From Edaphochlamys debaryana (lineage: Eukaryota; Chlorophyta; Chlorophyceae; Chlamydomonadales): a stretch of DNA of 64,000 bases. Where the stretch lies: contig JAEHOE010000098.1 of NCBI GenBank assembly GCA_016858145.1, positions 372,001 through 436,000 on the forward strand, in the 5' to 3' direction. Within the stretch, counting starts at the first letter, position 1. Each line of letters opens with the position of its first letter. The position numbers and the translations under genes were made by a program. The notes under the pieces are model-generated. The model did not search any database and was not told where the DNA came from. It saw nothing but the letters and a program-made list of their open reading frames with translations. This document shows positions 1 to 11,209 of this stretch, piece by piece.

Positions 1-91
1 CCCAGCCCCCCCTCGGCTCCCCTTCCCCCCTACAAACCTCCACCCCCTTCCCCTTCCCCTTCCTCCTCCTCCTTCCCCATCCCTCCCCCAG

Positions 92-3000
92 GTGGCGGCT
101 GCTGAGGTGGCGGCCCTGCTCGCCCAGCGCGAGGCCTGGCTGAGCGCCAAGGAGGCGGCGGAGGCGGAGGCGCGGGCGGCGCGGCAGCAGGCGGCGGGCG
201 GCGGCGGCGGCGGCGGGGAGGCGCAGGGCTTCAGCGTGGGGGCCTGGCTGGACTCGATCCAGGTACGGCAGGGGGGTAGTGGATCCGGGCTGGGGATGGG
301 GCTTTGGATCTGGATCCAGGTGATGGGGCCTGGCTCGATTCTCGTACGGCAGCGGGGTGTGTGCGGTACACGTGCACGTGCGTACCAGTGTTTGAGGGTG
401 TGGGGAGTGGACGGGCCGCGCATGCCTCGGGTGTGCACACGCACCCATACACACACACGCTTTCCTCCCCAGGGTCAGCACACACACGCTTTCCCCCCCG
501 CCCCCCGCCCCCCCAGCTCACCAACGAGCAGCAGGCCATGGTGCTCAAGTACGTGCCCATCCTGGGGCCCGTGCTGGGCTCGGCCTTCATCATCGGGCTC
601 TACCTGCTGGCGCGGCTCATCAAGGCAGGGCAGGGCAGGGAGGGGCGTGCTATGGGGCTGTGTGCTGCGTGCTGCGTGCTAGGGGGCTGCGTGCCGCGTG
701 CTTGGGGGCTGTGTGCTAGGGGGCTGCGTGCCGCGTGCTTGGGGGCTGTGTGCTAGGGGGCTGCGTGCCGCGTGCTTGGGGGCTGTGTGCTAGGGGGCTG
801 CGTGCCGCGTGCTTGGGGGCTGTGTGCTAGGGGGCTGCGTGCCGCGTGCTTGGGGGCTGTGTGCTAGGGGGCTGCGTGCCGCGTGCTGGGGGGCTGTGTG
901 CTAGGGGGCTGCGTGCCGCGTGCTGGGGGGCTGTGTGCTAGGGGGCTGCGTGCCGCGTGCTTGGGGGCTGTGTGCTAGGGGGCTGCGTGCCGCGTGCTTG
1001 GGGGCTGTGTGCTAGGGGGCTGCGTGCCGCGTGCTTGGGGGCTGTGTGCTAGGGGGCTGCGTGCCGCGTGCTTGGGGGCTGTGTGCTAGGGGGCTGCGTG
1101 CCGCGTGCTGGGGGGCTGTGTGCTAGGGGGCTGCGTGCCGCGTGCTTGGGGGCTGTGTGCTAGGGGGCTGCGTGCCGCGTGCTTGGGGGCTGTGTGCTAG
1201 GGGGCTGCGTGCTGCGCGCCAGGAAACTGCGTGCTGTATGCGGCAGAATCCTCATGCAGCGCCGACCACCCATCCGATCTCATCTGTCCAAGAGCCCGCT
1301 CCTCATCCCCTCCCCCCCCCCTCTTGCCTCCCCCCTCTTGCCTCCCCCCCCAGGGAGACCTCACGGACCGGCTCAAGATGATGGACTCGGAGGCGGAGAA
1401 GAAGAAGAAGACGGCGCTCAAGGTGGTTGGTTGTGGCAGTTGGCGGTTGTTAGTTAAGGCGATTGGGGGGAGGAACAGCGGGGGCCGGGGCGTGTCTGCG
1501 GCTGAGGCGCCTCCTTGCGGGAGAGAAGGGCCTTTCCTCACCCATCCGCCTTCTCTTCGACCCACCTTTCCCCAACGGCCCCGCCCCGGACCTCCTCCTT
1601 TCTTCCCCTTCTCTCCAACCCCCTTCCCTCCATCGCAGGAGGCGCGTATCGCCTTTCTGGAGGAGGAGGTGCCGGGCATGGTGGCGCGGGGGGCCACCCT
1701 GGGTGAGGGGGGGGGGGGAGGGGGGGCGGGAGAGCGTGTGTGTGTTTCGGGGGGCACGGCAGCATGTGCCGGGCATGGTGGCCCGGGGGGCGACCCTGGG
1801 TGAGGGGGGGAAGGAGGATGGGTTACAGGGGAATGTGTGGACGACAGGGTGGGGGTGGGGAGCGTGTGAATACACATGCCCGCATCTGACACCCCCCTCC
1901 GCCCCCCGAATCTCCCCCCCAGACGACATCCGCAAGCGCTGCGCCTCGCTCAACGGCCGCCTGGGCTCCAAGCTGGCCATCGCGGACAGCGAGGTGGGGG
2001 CGGAGGGGGGCGCCGGGCGTGGACGTGTGTGTATTGACACGGTTTGACACGTGGGTCGGGGAGTGGTGGTCCCCGCCTGGGGAGGGAGATGTGGATGAGA
2101 GAAAGCGGTGGTCCCGATCCGAATCGGCGTGGGGACCTACGCTGCCTCCGTCCCCCTCCCCTCCCTCGCTGGCTCGCTGGCTGCCGCTCTATCTCTTCCT
2201 TCGCTCTCCAATGCTCCGGAAATGCTCCGGAAATCACCCCTCCCCTCCCCCCTGTCAGGTGGTCTCCACCTACGAGGCCTGCCGTACGCTCCTATCGGAG
2301 GGGGTGGATCTGTCGGCCGCCTCCTCCTCGGCCGCCACGGGGGCTCTGGCGCAGATGGAGTGAGCAGGGGGTGGGGCTGTGTGGTGTGGGGAAGTGAGGG
2401 GGAGATCTTGGATGATTTGGAAACGCGCGAAGGAGGGCACGGGAGGCAGCGAATGGTAGCGAGGGGACGAGGGAGCAGCACCCAGCGCACCCCGCTACCC
2501 CGTCCGTTGCCCTCTGCCCTCGCCTCCCCTTCCATCCCTCCCCCTCACGTCCCCCCCCCCCCCCCCACACACACACACGCTCTCCCCCCCCCCCAGGAGC
2601 GACGAGCGCAAGGCCGCCGCCACCCAGGCCGAGGGGGGGGGCGACGACGGGGGCATGAACGCTCTCATGGAGATGGGCAAGCTCAACACAGCACGCATCC
2701 GCAAGGTGGGGGGGGGAGCAGGGGGGGAGGGAAAGCGGAACGGGAAGAGGGACAGGGGAAAGAGGTAGGGGAACGAGAGGGGAAAAGGGGAGGGCGCAAG
2801 ACCGGAAGACCGGAAGAGGAGACCTGTCCCCCTGCCCCCCTCAAACCCCTTGTCCCTTAAAACCCCCTCTTGCCTCTACCCCCCTCTTGCCTCCCCCCCC
2901 CTGTCAGGCCACCGACCCCAAGATCATGGACGTCAAGAAGCGCGTGCGCGACGTGCGCCGCAAGCTCAAGCGCGAGTCCAAGGTGCAGCTCAGCGACGAA

Positions 3001-6000
3001 ATCATATTCTTCGACGACATTGCCGGCAACAAGCAGGCCAAGGTAAGGGTGATGTGATAGCGTGCTCTGTTGCTAGGGTTGTCGGGTTTCAGGATTCATT
3101 TGTGGGGTGAACATAAGGGGTGAAGCACAACCAGCAGGCCAAGGTACGGGTGCTGGCGACAGAGTTGGCGGCTGTGCTGGTTTCGGTGACCGGTTTCAGA
3201 CGCTGCGGGGCTGTGGTGCGTTGTCTTGTGAAATGGGGAACGGGTGCTAGCGGTTTGTGTGGCTCAGGCCCTTGCCCTGCCCTTCCTGCCCTTCCGCTAC
3301 AATACCCCTCCCCCCTCCCCCCTCCCCCCTGCCCCTCACCTCCTCCCCCCCATCCCTCTCCCCCCCCTGTCAGGTCGAGCTGATGGAGGTGGTGGACTTC
3401 TTCCGTACACCCGAGAAGTTCAAGAGCAGCGGGGCGCGCGCCCCCAAGGGCGTGCTGCTGGTGAGGGATCCAGGGGGGGAAAGGCAGGGGGGCTGAGGGG
3501 GGAGGGGGAAGCGTGTCTGGCAACGAGGAAACCGTAAGCAAGCAGAAAGCCCGGCGAGACCCCGAAGACGTGAGGGGAAGCGTGTGTGTGTTTCGGACGG
3601 TACGGCAGGCAGCAGCGGGGCGCGCGGGCACCCCTGGGCGTGCGGCTGGTGGGGGCAGGGTGGAGAGGGCCGTGTGTGGGCGTGTGTGCGCGTGTGCGGG
3701 CCTGCTCGTGAAAGCCAGCGCACCACGCCAAAAACCCACTAGCCCCCCAACTAGCCCCGTAGGACCACCAATCAAACCCACCCCTCCCCCCTCTCCCCCT
3801 CCCCTCTCACCCTCCCTCACCCCAGGTGGGCCCCCCCGGCAACGGCAAGACGCTCATGGCCCGTGCGGTTGCGGGCGAGTCGGGTGTGGCCTTCATCTCC
3901 TCCTCCGCCGCCGAGTTCATTGAGATGTACATGGGCCTGGGAGCGGCACGTGTGCGTGATCTCTTCAACACCGTAAGAGGGGGGGAGGCAAGGGGGGGGG
4001 GAGGAGGCAAGGAAGCAGGGTGGCAAGGGCGGGTTCAATGAGATGTACATGGGCCTGGGGGCGGCGCGTGTGCGTGATCTCTTCAACACGGTAAGAGGCG
4101 GAGAAGGGGACTGGTGGGAGGAGTCCTGACTGGCGATTGGCGAGCTGCTCTTGCCCACCGTTGGTTTCCCTGCATCTCATCAAATTTAAACCTCGTTTTC
4201 CGCTTGCTCTGATTCCCTTTCCCCCCCCCCCCAGGCCCGCTCTGTGGCCCCCTGCATCATCTTCATCGATGAGCTGGACGCAGTGGGCAGGCAGCGCCAG
4301 GTGGGGGGGAGGGGGAGGGGGGGGGAGGCAAGAGCGGGGGGAGCATGAGGGGGGGAGGCAAGAGGGGTAGAGGGGCGAGGGAGGCAAGAGGGGAGGGGGT
4401 GCAGGGCATTGCTGGACGCAGTGGGCAGGCAGCGCCAGGTGGGGGGATGGGGGGTGAGGGGGGGGCGAAAGGGGATTGCGGGCGCCACACGTCACGTCAC
4501 GAATCACACACGATCGGCCACCGGCTATCGGCTGCGGGATGCAACTTAGCGTCAACCATCTCGCCCCAATCCCTGTCGCCCCAATCCCTGTCGCCCCAAT
4601 CCCTGTTGCCCCAATCCCTCTCGCCCCAACCCCCAGGGCGGCGGCCGCTCCAACGACGAGCGCGACAACACCGTCAACCAGCTGCTGACGGAGATGGACG
4701 GATTCGAGGCGGAGCAGCAGGTGGGGGGGGCGTGCTGTGCTGTGCGTGGCGTGTGTGGTGTGCGGACGGGGGGCGTGCTGCGTGTGCTGGGCATAGTGCG
4801 TAATGTACCCAGGGAAAGGTGGTTGGCAGGCGAGGGTTGACCAAGATCACCCAGACACTGCCAGCACCAAGGGTGCCGGGCTCCTCCCTGCTCCTCGCAC
4901 GCACCGCCGTGTGCTCTCCCCCTACCACCAACCGCCCTGACCGCTCGCCAACCGCCAACCGCCAACCGCAGGGCATCGTGGTCATGGGCGCCACCAACCG
5001 CAAGGACGTGCTTGACGCCGCGCTCACCCGCCCGGGCCGCTTCGACCGATCCATCGAGGTCCGCCGCCCCGACTTCCAGGGCCGACTGGAGGCCGTCAAG
5101 GTGAGCGGTTGGCGGTTGGCAGTTAGTGGTTGGCGGTTGGGGGTTGGCGGCTAGGCCAGAATGTGGCACAGGGATGGGTTGAAAGCTCCGAGGGTCTCGG
5201 GCTCCAGACGGCAAACAATTGCATGCATGCTTTGCCGCACTGCACTCGTATGAACGGCCGTACTCACGTTCGTACACCCCCTGTACACTGTACGGCAGGT
5301 GCACCTGCGCGACAAGCCCGTGTCCGAGGAGATCGATTACGTAACGCTGGCCTCCCTCATGGGGGGCATGAGCGGGGCGCAGGTGTGTGGGGGGGGGGGG
5401 GGGGCAGGGGGGGGGGGGGTAGGCAAGAGGGGGGCGTTAGAGAAGCAAGGGGCATGAGAGTGAGGCAAGGGGGGGGGAAGGGTAGGCAAGGAAATCAGGG
5501 CCTGGCGGGCGTAGTAGCTACCGCGGACATACCTGTGGGGGCTGTCCACCCACCTCTCCACCCGAGCCCACTCGTCTCACCTGCCCCCTCCCCCCCCCCC
5601 ACAGATCGCCGGTGTGGCCAACACCGCGTGCTTCCTGGCCTCGCGGGAGGGCCGGGTGGAGGTGGTGCAGGTGCGTGTGGGGCGAGTGGGGGCAAGGGGG
5701 GGGGGGGGCGGGTGTGAAGGGGGGACTAGGGGAGTCCACACGTGGGTGTGTGGGGAAGGGAGCGGAGGTGGTGCAGGTGTGTGTTTGCGAGTCGGTCTCC
5801 TCCAGGCTCTGTCCGACACGACATGATGAGACCCTCCTCCGCTTCCCCCTCCACCACCCCGTTTGCCTCCCCCCAGTCCGACCTGCAGGCGGCCATCGAG
5901 CAGGCCAAGTACGGCAAGCAGTACGACCAGAGCAGGTACGGCACCCGGCACACGTGGCTCGAGGCGGGGGTTCCCGTTCCTTCCCCGCCGCGCTCTACCC

Positions 6001-8104
6001 CCCAGCCCTCAGCCTGCACGCCCGCCCCGTCCCTTCCTCCCTCTCCCCTACCCTCTCCCCCCTCCCCCACCCCCTCTCCCCCACCCCCCCTCTTGCCTCC
6101 CCCCCCGATCCCTCTCCCCCCCCTGTCAGGTTCGTGGGGGCCGACCGCAAGCGCCGGTTCGCCGTCATGGAGGCCGGGATCTCCCTGGCCGCCACCCTCC
6201 TGCCCGCCATGGAGCCAGTGGATTACGTAACCATCGTACCATCCACCCGCTCGCCCCTGGGGCGCACGGTGCTCAAGGTAAGGGTATGGGGGGGCAGGAG
6301 GCAAGAGGGGGCAGGGGGGGAGAGGGGTGCTGGGGAGCAGCAGCGGTGGTTGGGGACCCCCTGCAGGCCTTGGGGACCCGACCATGGCACGGCCTGAAGC
6401 GAAGCCCCGCCACCAACCAACCCCGCATACCCCTCCCTCTCCCCCCCTCTCCCCTTCTCGCCCTCTCCCTTCCCCCTCCACCCCTCCTCCCCCCCCCAAC
6501 AGCCCAATGTGGGCCGCTACACCACGGGCGTGTGGACCTACCGCTACCTGTGCGAGCAACTCAAGGTTGCGCTGGCGGGCAGGGCCGCGGAGGTGAGGGG
6601 GGTGGGGGATGGGGTTGGGCGGGGGAATGCAGGGTGGGTGGGGTGGATGGGAGGGGTAGGGGGTAGGGGGATGGGTGGCGCGTGTGCGCTCTGCGCCGGG
6701 GGTGTAGGTTGGTGAGGGCCGGTTGTGTGCTGACCGGCATATGACTGGCAAGTGCAGCGAACCCAAAGCGGGACCCCGGCTGGAAAGGCGGGCGGGCGGG
6801 CGGGTGTGTATGCACGGGGCCGGGGGCGGAGTGGAAGAGAGTGCGGCTGGAGGGCTCGGACAGTTCGGGGCACCCCGCCTCCCTACCGCCGCCCAACGCG
6901 GCTCACTCCCACGCCCTCTCGGCCTCTCCCCCTGGCCTGCCTACCACACCCGCCCACACCTTTTAACTACCGCCTCCCCCCCCCTTCCCGTCCTCCCCTC
7001 CTCCCCCTCCCCCCTCCACCCCCCTGTCAGGAGCTGGTCCTGGGCCGCGATGAGCTGTCCTCCCTCAACCAGCACCGCCTGCAGATGGCACGGCAGATCG
7101 CATGGAAGATGATCAACTCGGGTGGGCCTGGCGTGGGCCCGGGCGTGTGGGCCTGGCGTGGGCCTTTGGGGTGGAATTGGGATACCCTGCCACGGCTCCA
7201 TGGACTGACCCCTTCAACCGCCCTAATCGCTCCCAACCGCTCCCAACCGTTCCCAACCGCTCCCAACCTCCCAACCGCCAACCGCAGGCATGTCCGACCA
7301 CCCCGACTACGAGCACATCCGCGGCCTGGGCTCCAACTTCTTCGATCCCTCCTCCGAGCCGGGGCGCTTCACGCAGGTGAGACGGTTGGCGGTTGGCCGT
7401 TGGCGGCGGTTGGCGACTCATGCACCGTCAGCCCTTTCACCATCCCCTCAAACCCTGCCGTCCATAATCCTTTCCCTCTCCTTCCCCTTTACCCCCCACC
7501 CCCCCACACACACCCCTCACCCCCTCAGACCACGGTGACCCTGGACTTCAACCAGACCCGCACAGAGCAGATCGACGTGGACCTGGAGGTGGAGCAGCGC
7601 CTCAACGGCTCGTACAAAGAGGTGGGTCGTTGGCGGTTGACAGTTGGCGGTTGGCAACGGTTGGCGGTTTGTGGGAAGCGCTGTGGCTGGAGCCATTGGC
7701 CCGCCTGGCTTTGTGTTCCTGAAGACCACTGAGCTCCCCCCACTCCTCCACCCCTCCACCCCTCCACCCCCCTTTCAGGTGCTGGAGCTGCTGCGCCGCA
7801 ACCGTACGGCACTGGACGAGCTGACGGACCGGCTGCTGCAGAAGGAGAAGCTGCAGGGGGAGGAGGTGGTCGAGGTGAGGGGGTGGGGAGCGGTTGTCTT
7901 GAGGGGTCGGGGAAGAGTGGCAGAGTAGCAGTAGCAGCGCTGAGACGGGGGGGGGGAGGGTTTGCGAGACAGCGGGAGCGGCATCACCGATGCTGACCTT
8001 CCATCTGCCTGCCGTACGCCTCTGCCGCACAGGTGGTGGAGCTGATGGCCGACGAGGCCGACCTGCGCCACCGCGCCGAGTGGGCCGACTACGAGCTGCT
8101 GTAA
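92..8104 (+). CDS. FtsH-like AAA ATPase with inactive protease site (FtsHi type), 5' end outside window
   Basis: Exons read: 92-262, 517-624, 1354-1422, 1639-1702, 1923-1993, 2259-2359, 2597-2705, 2908-3042, 3374-3460, 3826-3972, 4235-4300, 4637-4720, 4972-5100, 5299-5382, 5605-5670, 5877-5935, 6130-6277, 6503-6592, 7031-7121, 7288-7376, 7529-7621, 7779-7874, 8033-8104. They give 742 residues in one frame. A hydrophobic helix (exon 2) precedes a coiled region. The AAA module has Walker A GPPGNGKT (about residue 307), Walker [10 protein letters not shown], pore loop [10 protein letters not shown] and Arg-finger region RPGRFDRS. Where active FtsH has the zinc site HEAGH, this protein has MEAGI (about 530-534), so both zinc histidines are lost. 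By family knowledge, such FtsHi proteins are plastid-envelope ATPases of the import motor or FtsH assemblies; which FtsHi orthologue this is cannot be decided here. Intron 2 uses a GC donor at 625. TAA stop at 8102. Confidence 0.9.
322..358 (+). repeat. Intronic copy of exon end plus donor (FtsH exon 1 in view)
   Basis: A degenerate copy of the exon end and its donor at 235-275 lies about 80 nt inside the following intron. It keeps GGGGCCTGGCT and the donor word GTACGGCAG. Confidence 0.65.
654..1218. repeat. 37-bp minisatellite inside an FtsH intron
   Basis: About 14-15 tandem copies of a 37-bp unit built from the words CTGTGTGCTAGGGGG, CTGCGTGCCGCGTGCT and TGGGGG. Copies differ mainly by a T/G change before the G-run. 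It fills most of the intron 625-1353, whose donor is GC rather than GT. Related CTGCGTGC words reappear in the array at 56026-56109 in another gene. Confidence 0.9.
1731..1760 (+). repeat. Intron element core, sense orientation (copy 1)
   Basis: Contains GCGTGTGTGTGTTTCGG after a G-run, right after the donor of the FtsH exon 1639-1702. It sits between the exon end and a second copy of that exon end at 1766-1808. Confidence 0.7.
1766..1808 (+). repeat. Intronic copy of exon 1639-1702 end with donor
   Basis: Repeats 1669-1712 almost exactly (GTGCCGGGCATGGTGGC, then the CCCTGG/GTGAGGG donor). Only a few bases differ, so the intron carries a second, decoy-like donor. Confidence 0.85.
3128..3150 (+). 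repeat. Intronic copy of exon 2908-3042 end with donor
   Basis: AACCAGCAGGCCAAGGTACG repeats the exon end and donor at 3028-3050 (CAACAAGCAGGCCAAGGTAA) with few changes. Confidence 0.75.
3577..3604 (+). repeat. Intron element core, sense orientation (copy 2)
   Basis: GCGTGTGTGTGTTTCGGACG follows a short GTGAGGGGAA stretch, and an intronic copy of the preceding exon end follows at once at 3611. Confidence 0.7.
3611..3655 (+). repeat. Intronic copy of exon 3374-3460 end with donor
   Basis: Repeats 3425-3466: AGCAGCGGGGCGCGCG, then GGGCGTGC and CTGGTG. The donor is now GTGGGG, and the coding frame is no longer kept. Confidence 0.8.
4032..4094 (+). repeat. Intronic copy of exon 3826-3972 end with donor
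   Basis: About 62 bp repeat 3917-3979 with only a few differences, covering the sequence that encodes the AAA pore loop ([17 protein letters not shown]) and the GTAAGAG donor. It is the longest and best preserved of the exon-end copies in this gene. Confidence 0.92.
4409..4448 (+). repeat. Intronic copy of exon 4235-4300 end with donor
   Basis: Repeats 4271-4308: GCTGGACGCAGTGGGCAGGC, then AGCGCCAG and the donor GTGGGGGG. It is identical over about 35 bp, so the duplication is recent. It is flanked by GAGGCAAGAGGGG words. Confidence 0.92.
4557..4636. repeat. Short tandem repeat at an intron 3' end
   Basis: Five to six copies of the 14-mer GCCCCAATCCCTGT, ending in the acceptor CCCCCAG of the next FtsH exon. 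Confidence 0.85.
5763..5784 (+). repeat. Intronic copy of exon 5605-5670 end with donor
   Basis: GGAGGTGGTGCAGGTG repeats the exon end and donor at 5658-5673; GTGTGTTTGCGAG follows. Confidence 0.7.
7206..7287. repeat. CCCAACCG-type repeat forming an intron 3' end
   Basis: Repeated TCCCAACCGC, then CCAACCGCCAACCGCAG, which supplies the acceptor. The reverse complement (GGTTGGC repeats) stands just after donors at 5101, 7377, 7622, 17273 and 39386. Confidence 0.8.
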
Positions 8105-9320
8105 GCCGCGGGCGCCGTACATGTTGTACACACATGACGTGATGCAGACCGGTACGGCACGTGCCGTACAAGCACCGCCAGGCGGGCTCCAGGCCGGCGC
8201 CGGAATGCACGCGGCGCAGGCCGCTTGCTGGGACCGTGGGGCGGGGCGCTGCTGCCAGTCGAGGATGATGGGTGACACATGGGGTCCGGTTTGAAGGAGC
8301 GGCGAGGCTGGGGGCTGGGGGCTGGGGGAGGGAGCGGGTATGCCGTACACGGGCACGACTCGCGGTGCGAGGCGTGCGGGTACGTACGGAGCGATGAACA
8401 GCGGGGCAGGCGGTGCTCTCGGGTGCCGGGTCAAGGCCGGGTGATCATGTCTCTGGCGGCCCTGGCACCCTGAGGGCAGGAGAACGGGGCTTGGGGGGGG
8501 ACTCGTGCGCTGGGCGCAGGGGGTGAAAGCCGGGGGCAGGGAAGGTTGGCGGGGGGCTGGCGCTCTGGGGCAAGGAACTGGGGGTTGTGGGCGACCGGCC
8601 GTGGGCGACTGGCGCTGTGCAGGGCCATGGTCCCTGGGACTCCCTTTCGCGAGACCTCCACACAACAGGAGCTGGGTTTTGGTTTCGGCTGCGAACTCCG
8701 AAGCGCAAGGGCTGCGGTCTGCTATGTGGCACGCGGTGTCTGGCGGCGGTATGCTTGTGCCGGGTGATGCGTGCCGTGAGCTTTCGTACGGGCTGTGGGC
8801 CAAGGAATGTGTAAGGCAGGCAGCTTCAGGTGCCTTCAGGGGTGTGGATGTGACCCCTGGCCCGACGGGAATGCCGGGTGTTGTGGTGCAGTGGCGGGCG
8901 GACCGGGGTTACTCCTGCTAGGGGCTGTGCGGGGACAGACCAGAGCCAAGGCGAAGGAGGAGCACGACGAGGCGGGCGGGGTTGCGGGGATCCATGCAAG
9001 GTGCAGCTACAGCGCGTAAAGCGGGCGGGGCGATCGTGGGGGAGGCGCGGTGGGGCCCCAATCACCTTGGGCCTCACTTCGCACCAGGGGTTAGATGCTG
9101 AGCCTGGGTGCAGGAGTGCACCCAGAGGGAAGGGGCGGCCGGGCGGGAGGACAGGTAGGGGGGGAGAGGAGCGGGAAGCGGGGTGGCAGGGCCCGGGGTC
9201 AGCTCCCAGATGAACCCCCACATGAACAGTTGGTCAGTTGCTCACACACGCGTGCGTTCACAGCATTGCTATCATTATCCCACGGTCATCCATCGATGTC
9301 GAAGCACGGCTGAACAGCAC
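8105..9320. other. Intergenic: FtsH 3' flank and upstream region of ankyrin gene 1
   Basis: No gene is supported here. A TGTAA word, the green-algal polyadenylation signal by family knowledge, occurs at 8810-8814 and could end the FtsH transcript. Several GTACGGCA or TGCCGTAC octamers lie at 8115-8400. Confidence 0.5.
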
Positions 9321-11209
9321 ATGGAGCAACACGACGAGCTATGCTCCTGCGAGACGGTATCGGAAACTCCTGTTGCCTTCGACTGGTTGCCCGAGATAGC
9401 AGCGCGTGTGGCCAGCTTCCTCCATCACAACGTCGTGGCCTGCACGCTCCGTCGTCTTAATAAGGCCAACGCGGAGACTTTTCGGGATTTCCGAACGGTG
9501 CAGCTCTCGCAGCCTGCGCCCTCAGAGGCCTTCGCGGAGCACTGGCTCTCTCCTGATGCCTGCAAAAGCCTCACGCTGCTGCAGCGGCGGGAGCTGGTGT
9601 GCCTGGTCGCGGCCAGCGGGGATGCGGCCAACCTGAAGGTCGCGATCGATGCCTCCGGGTGCACGCTCGACGTGAGCGCGCTCGACGCCGCTGCAGCCGC
9701 GGGCTCCATCGACTGCTGCGAGCTCCTTCTAAAACTGCGGCACGGGTCGCTGGTCAAGCGGAAGCACGTTCTGGGGATCGCCGCCACGGCTGGCCACCGC
9801 GCCGTGTGCGACTGGTGCCTCGCCAATGGTGCCAAGCGGAGCTGGGCGGCCGTCGCGGCGGCCTACAGCGGCGGCCACACGGAGCTGGCGGATTTCCTGA
9901 GGCCGGCGGAGGAGGCCTTCGATGAGGAGAAGAAGCGCTGGATGGTGTCGGCTGCGGCGGGCGGCTGCAGCCTGGAGCTGCTCAAGAGCATGTGGGTCGA
10001 CTGGGGCGAGGAGCTGCAGATGCAAAGCGGACGCAGCTCAGCCCTCTCCCGCGCCGTCGGCAGCCCCACGCCCGACTGGGAGGCCAAGACCGAGTTCCTG
10101 CTCGCCCAGGGCTTCGCCTTCGACTCCCACTCCGCCGACCACGCCCTGCGCCTCCCGCCCGACGCGGCCCTGTCGCGCCTCGAGTGGCTCCGCACCCGCG
10201 GCTGCGCCCTGGCCCAGCTCTACCCCTTGTCTCCGCTCGGAGACCTCGCCGCGGCGCATCGGGCCGTCAACTTTGGCGCGGTCGAGTGGCTCTTGACCCA
10301 CGGCGTCCCGCTGACGAGCCTGGTGGAGTACTGGTCGCGCGGCAGTGCGGTCCTGCTGGACGTGGCGCAATCCCTCGTCAAAGCCGGGCGAATCACGCTG
10401 ACCCAGATCGTCAAACGTGCCCTCCAGGCGGGCGATCAAGGCATCGTAACGCTCCGGTGGCTGGTGGCTGAGTACGGGAGGGAGCAGGTGCTCGGCGAGT
10501 TGCGTGGCACGGAGGGGCTGGTGGCGGCGGCGGAGGCGGGGTGCGTGGAGGCCATGGCCCTTCTGTCGGTGCAGGGGCGCGGCTGCACGAGCGAGGCCTG
10601 GACCCACGCGGCCCGCTCCGGCTGCGAGGCGGCGCTCGAGTGGCTGGACCAAAGGGGCTGCCCCAAGCCGGTGAGTGGGGTTGGGAGGCGGCTGCAGGGA
10701 CTGCGGGAAGAGGGCCGTGGAGGCGGAGACCTAGGGTATGGGCGGGTGGGGTGGGGTTCCAGGGCGAGGGGTGTCTAGCAGGACACCCATGCAGCCTTGG
10801 GTTGCCGTCCACACCCGTTGGCCCCTCCACACCCGACCCATCCCTTCGCATGACCGGCCTCTGTGCCACCCTTGCGGTTTCATCCCCGCAGGACGACGGG
10901 CGGCCATACATCAAGGCAGCCGAGAAGAGCGACGCCCGGACGATACGGGTGCTGCGGCGGCTGGGGCTGCCGTGGGGCCCGCGTTTGGCGTACAACAACC
11001 TGTTCGGGGCGGCCGTTTACCGCGGAGTGGGCATCGACACGCTCCGCTGGATGGTGGCGGAGGGCTGCCCCGTGGACTGGGCGGCGGCGAAGGCGGCGGC
11101 CGAGGAGAGGCGGCGGGATTCGGATGACCCCTGCACGGCCGAGGTGCTGGCGTGGATTGAGGAGGAAATGCGGGTACAGGGGGCACCCGCAGCGGAAGAG
11201 CAGGGGTAG
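9321..11209 (+). CDS. Ankyrin-like repeat protein with F-box-like N-terminus, tandem copy 1
   Basis: Two exons, 9321-10670 and 10892-11209, give 555 residues. The N-terminus (FDWLPEIAARVASFL, then TLRRLNKANAETFRDF) resembles the helical F-box-like head of a family I associate with volvocine algae. The body is degenerate ankyrin repeats of the pattern AAAAGSIDCCELLLKLRHG and AATAGHRAVCDWCLANGAK, each about 33 residues. The start at 9321 was chosen because it gives an N-terminus comparable with the neighbouring paralogue; an in-frame ATG at 9183 is possible. The last exon encodes LRWMVAEGCPVDWAAAK, shared with copy 2. The likely role is protein-protein interaction; no substrate can be named. 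Confidence 0.8.
9383..9685 (+). repeat. Sequence identical to 12412-12714 (gene-conversion tract)
   Basis: 303 bp are identical by eye to the start of the neighbouring paralogue, silent sites included. Just downstream the two genes differ at many positions. Confidence 0.9.

Noticed and set aside
664..1210. CRISPR-like array
   Set aside because: Units are contiguous with no unique spacers; it is a minisatellite in an intron of a eukaryotic gene.
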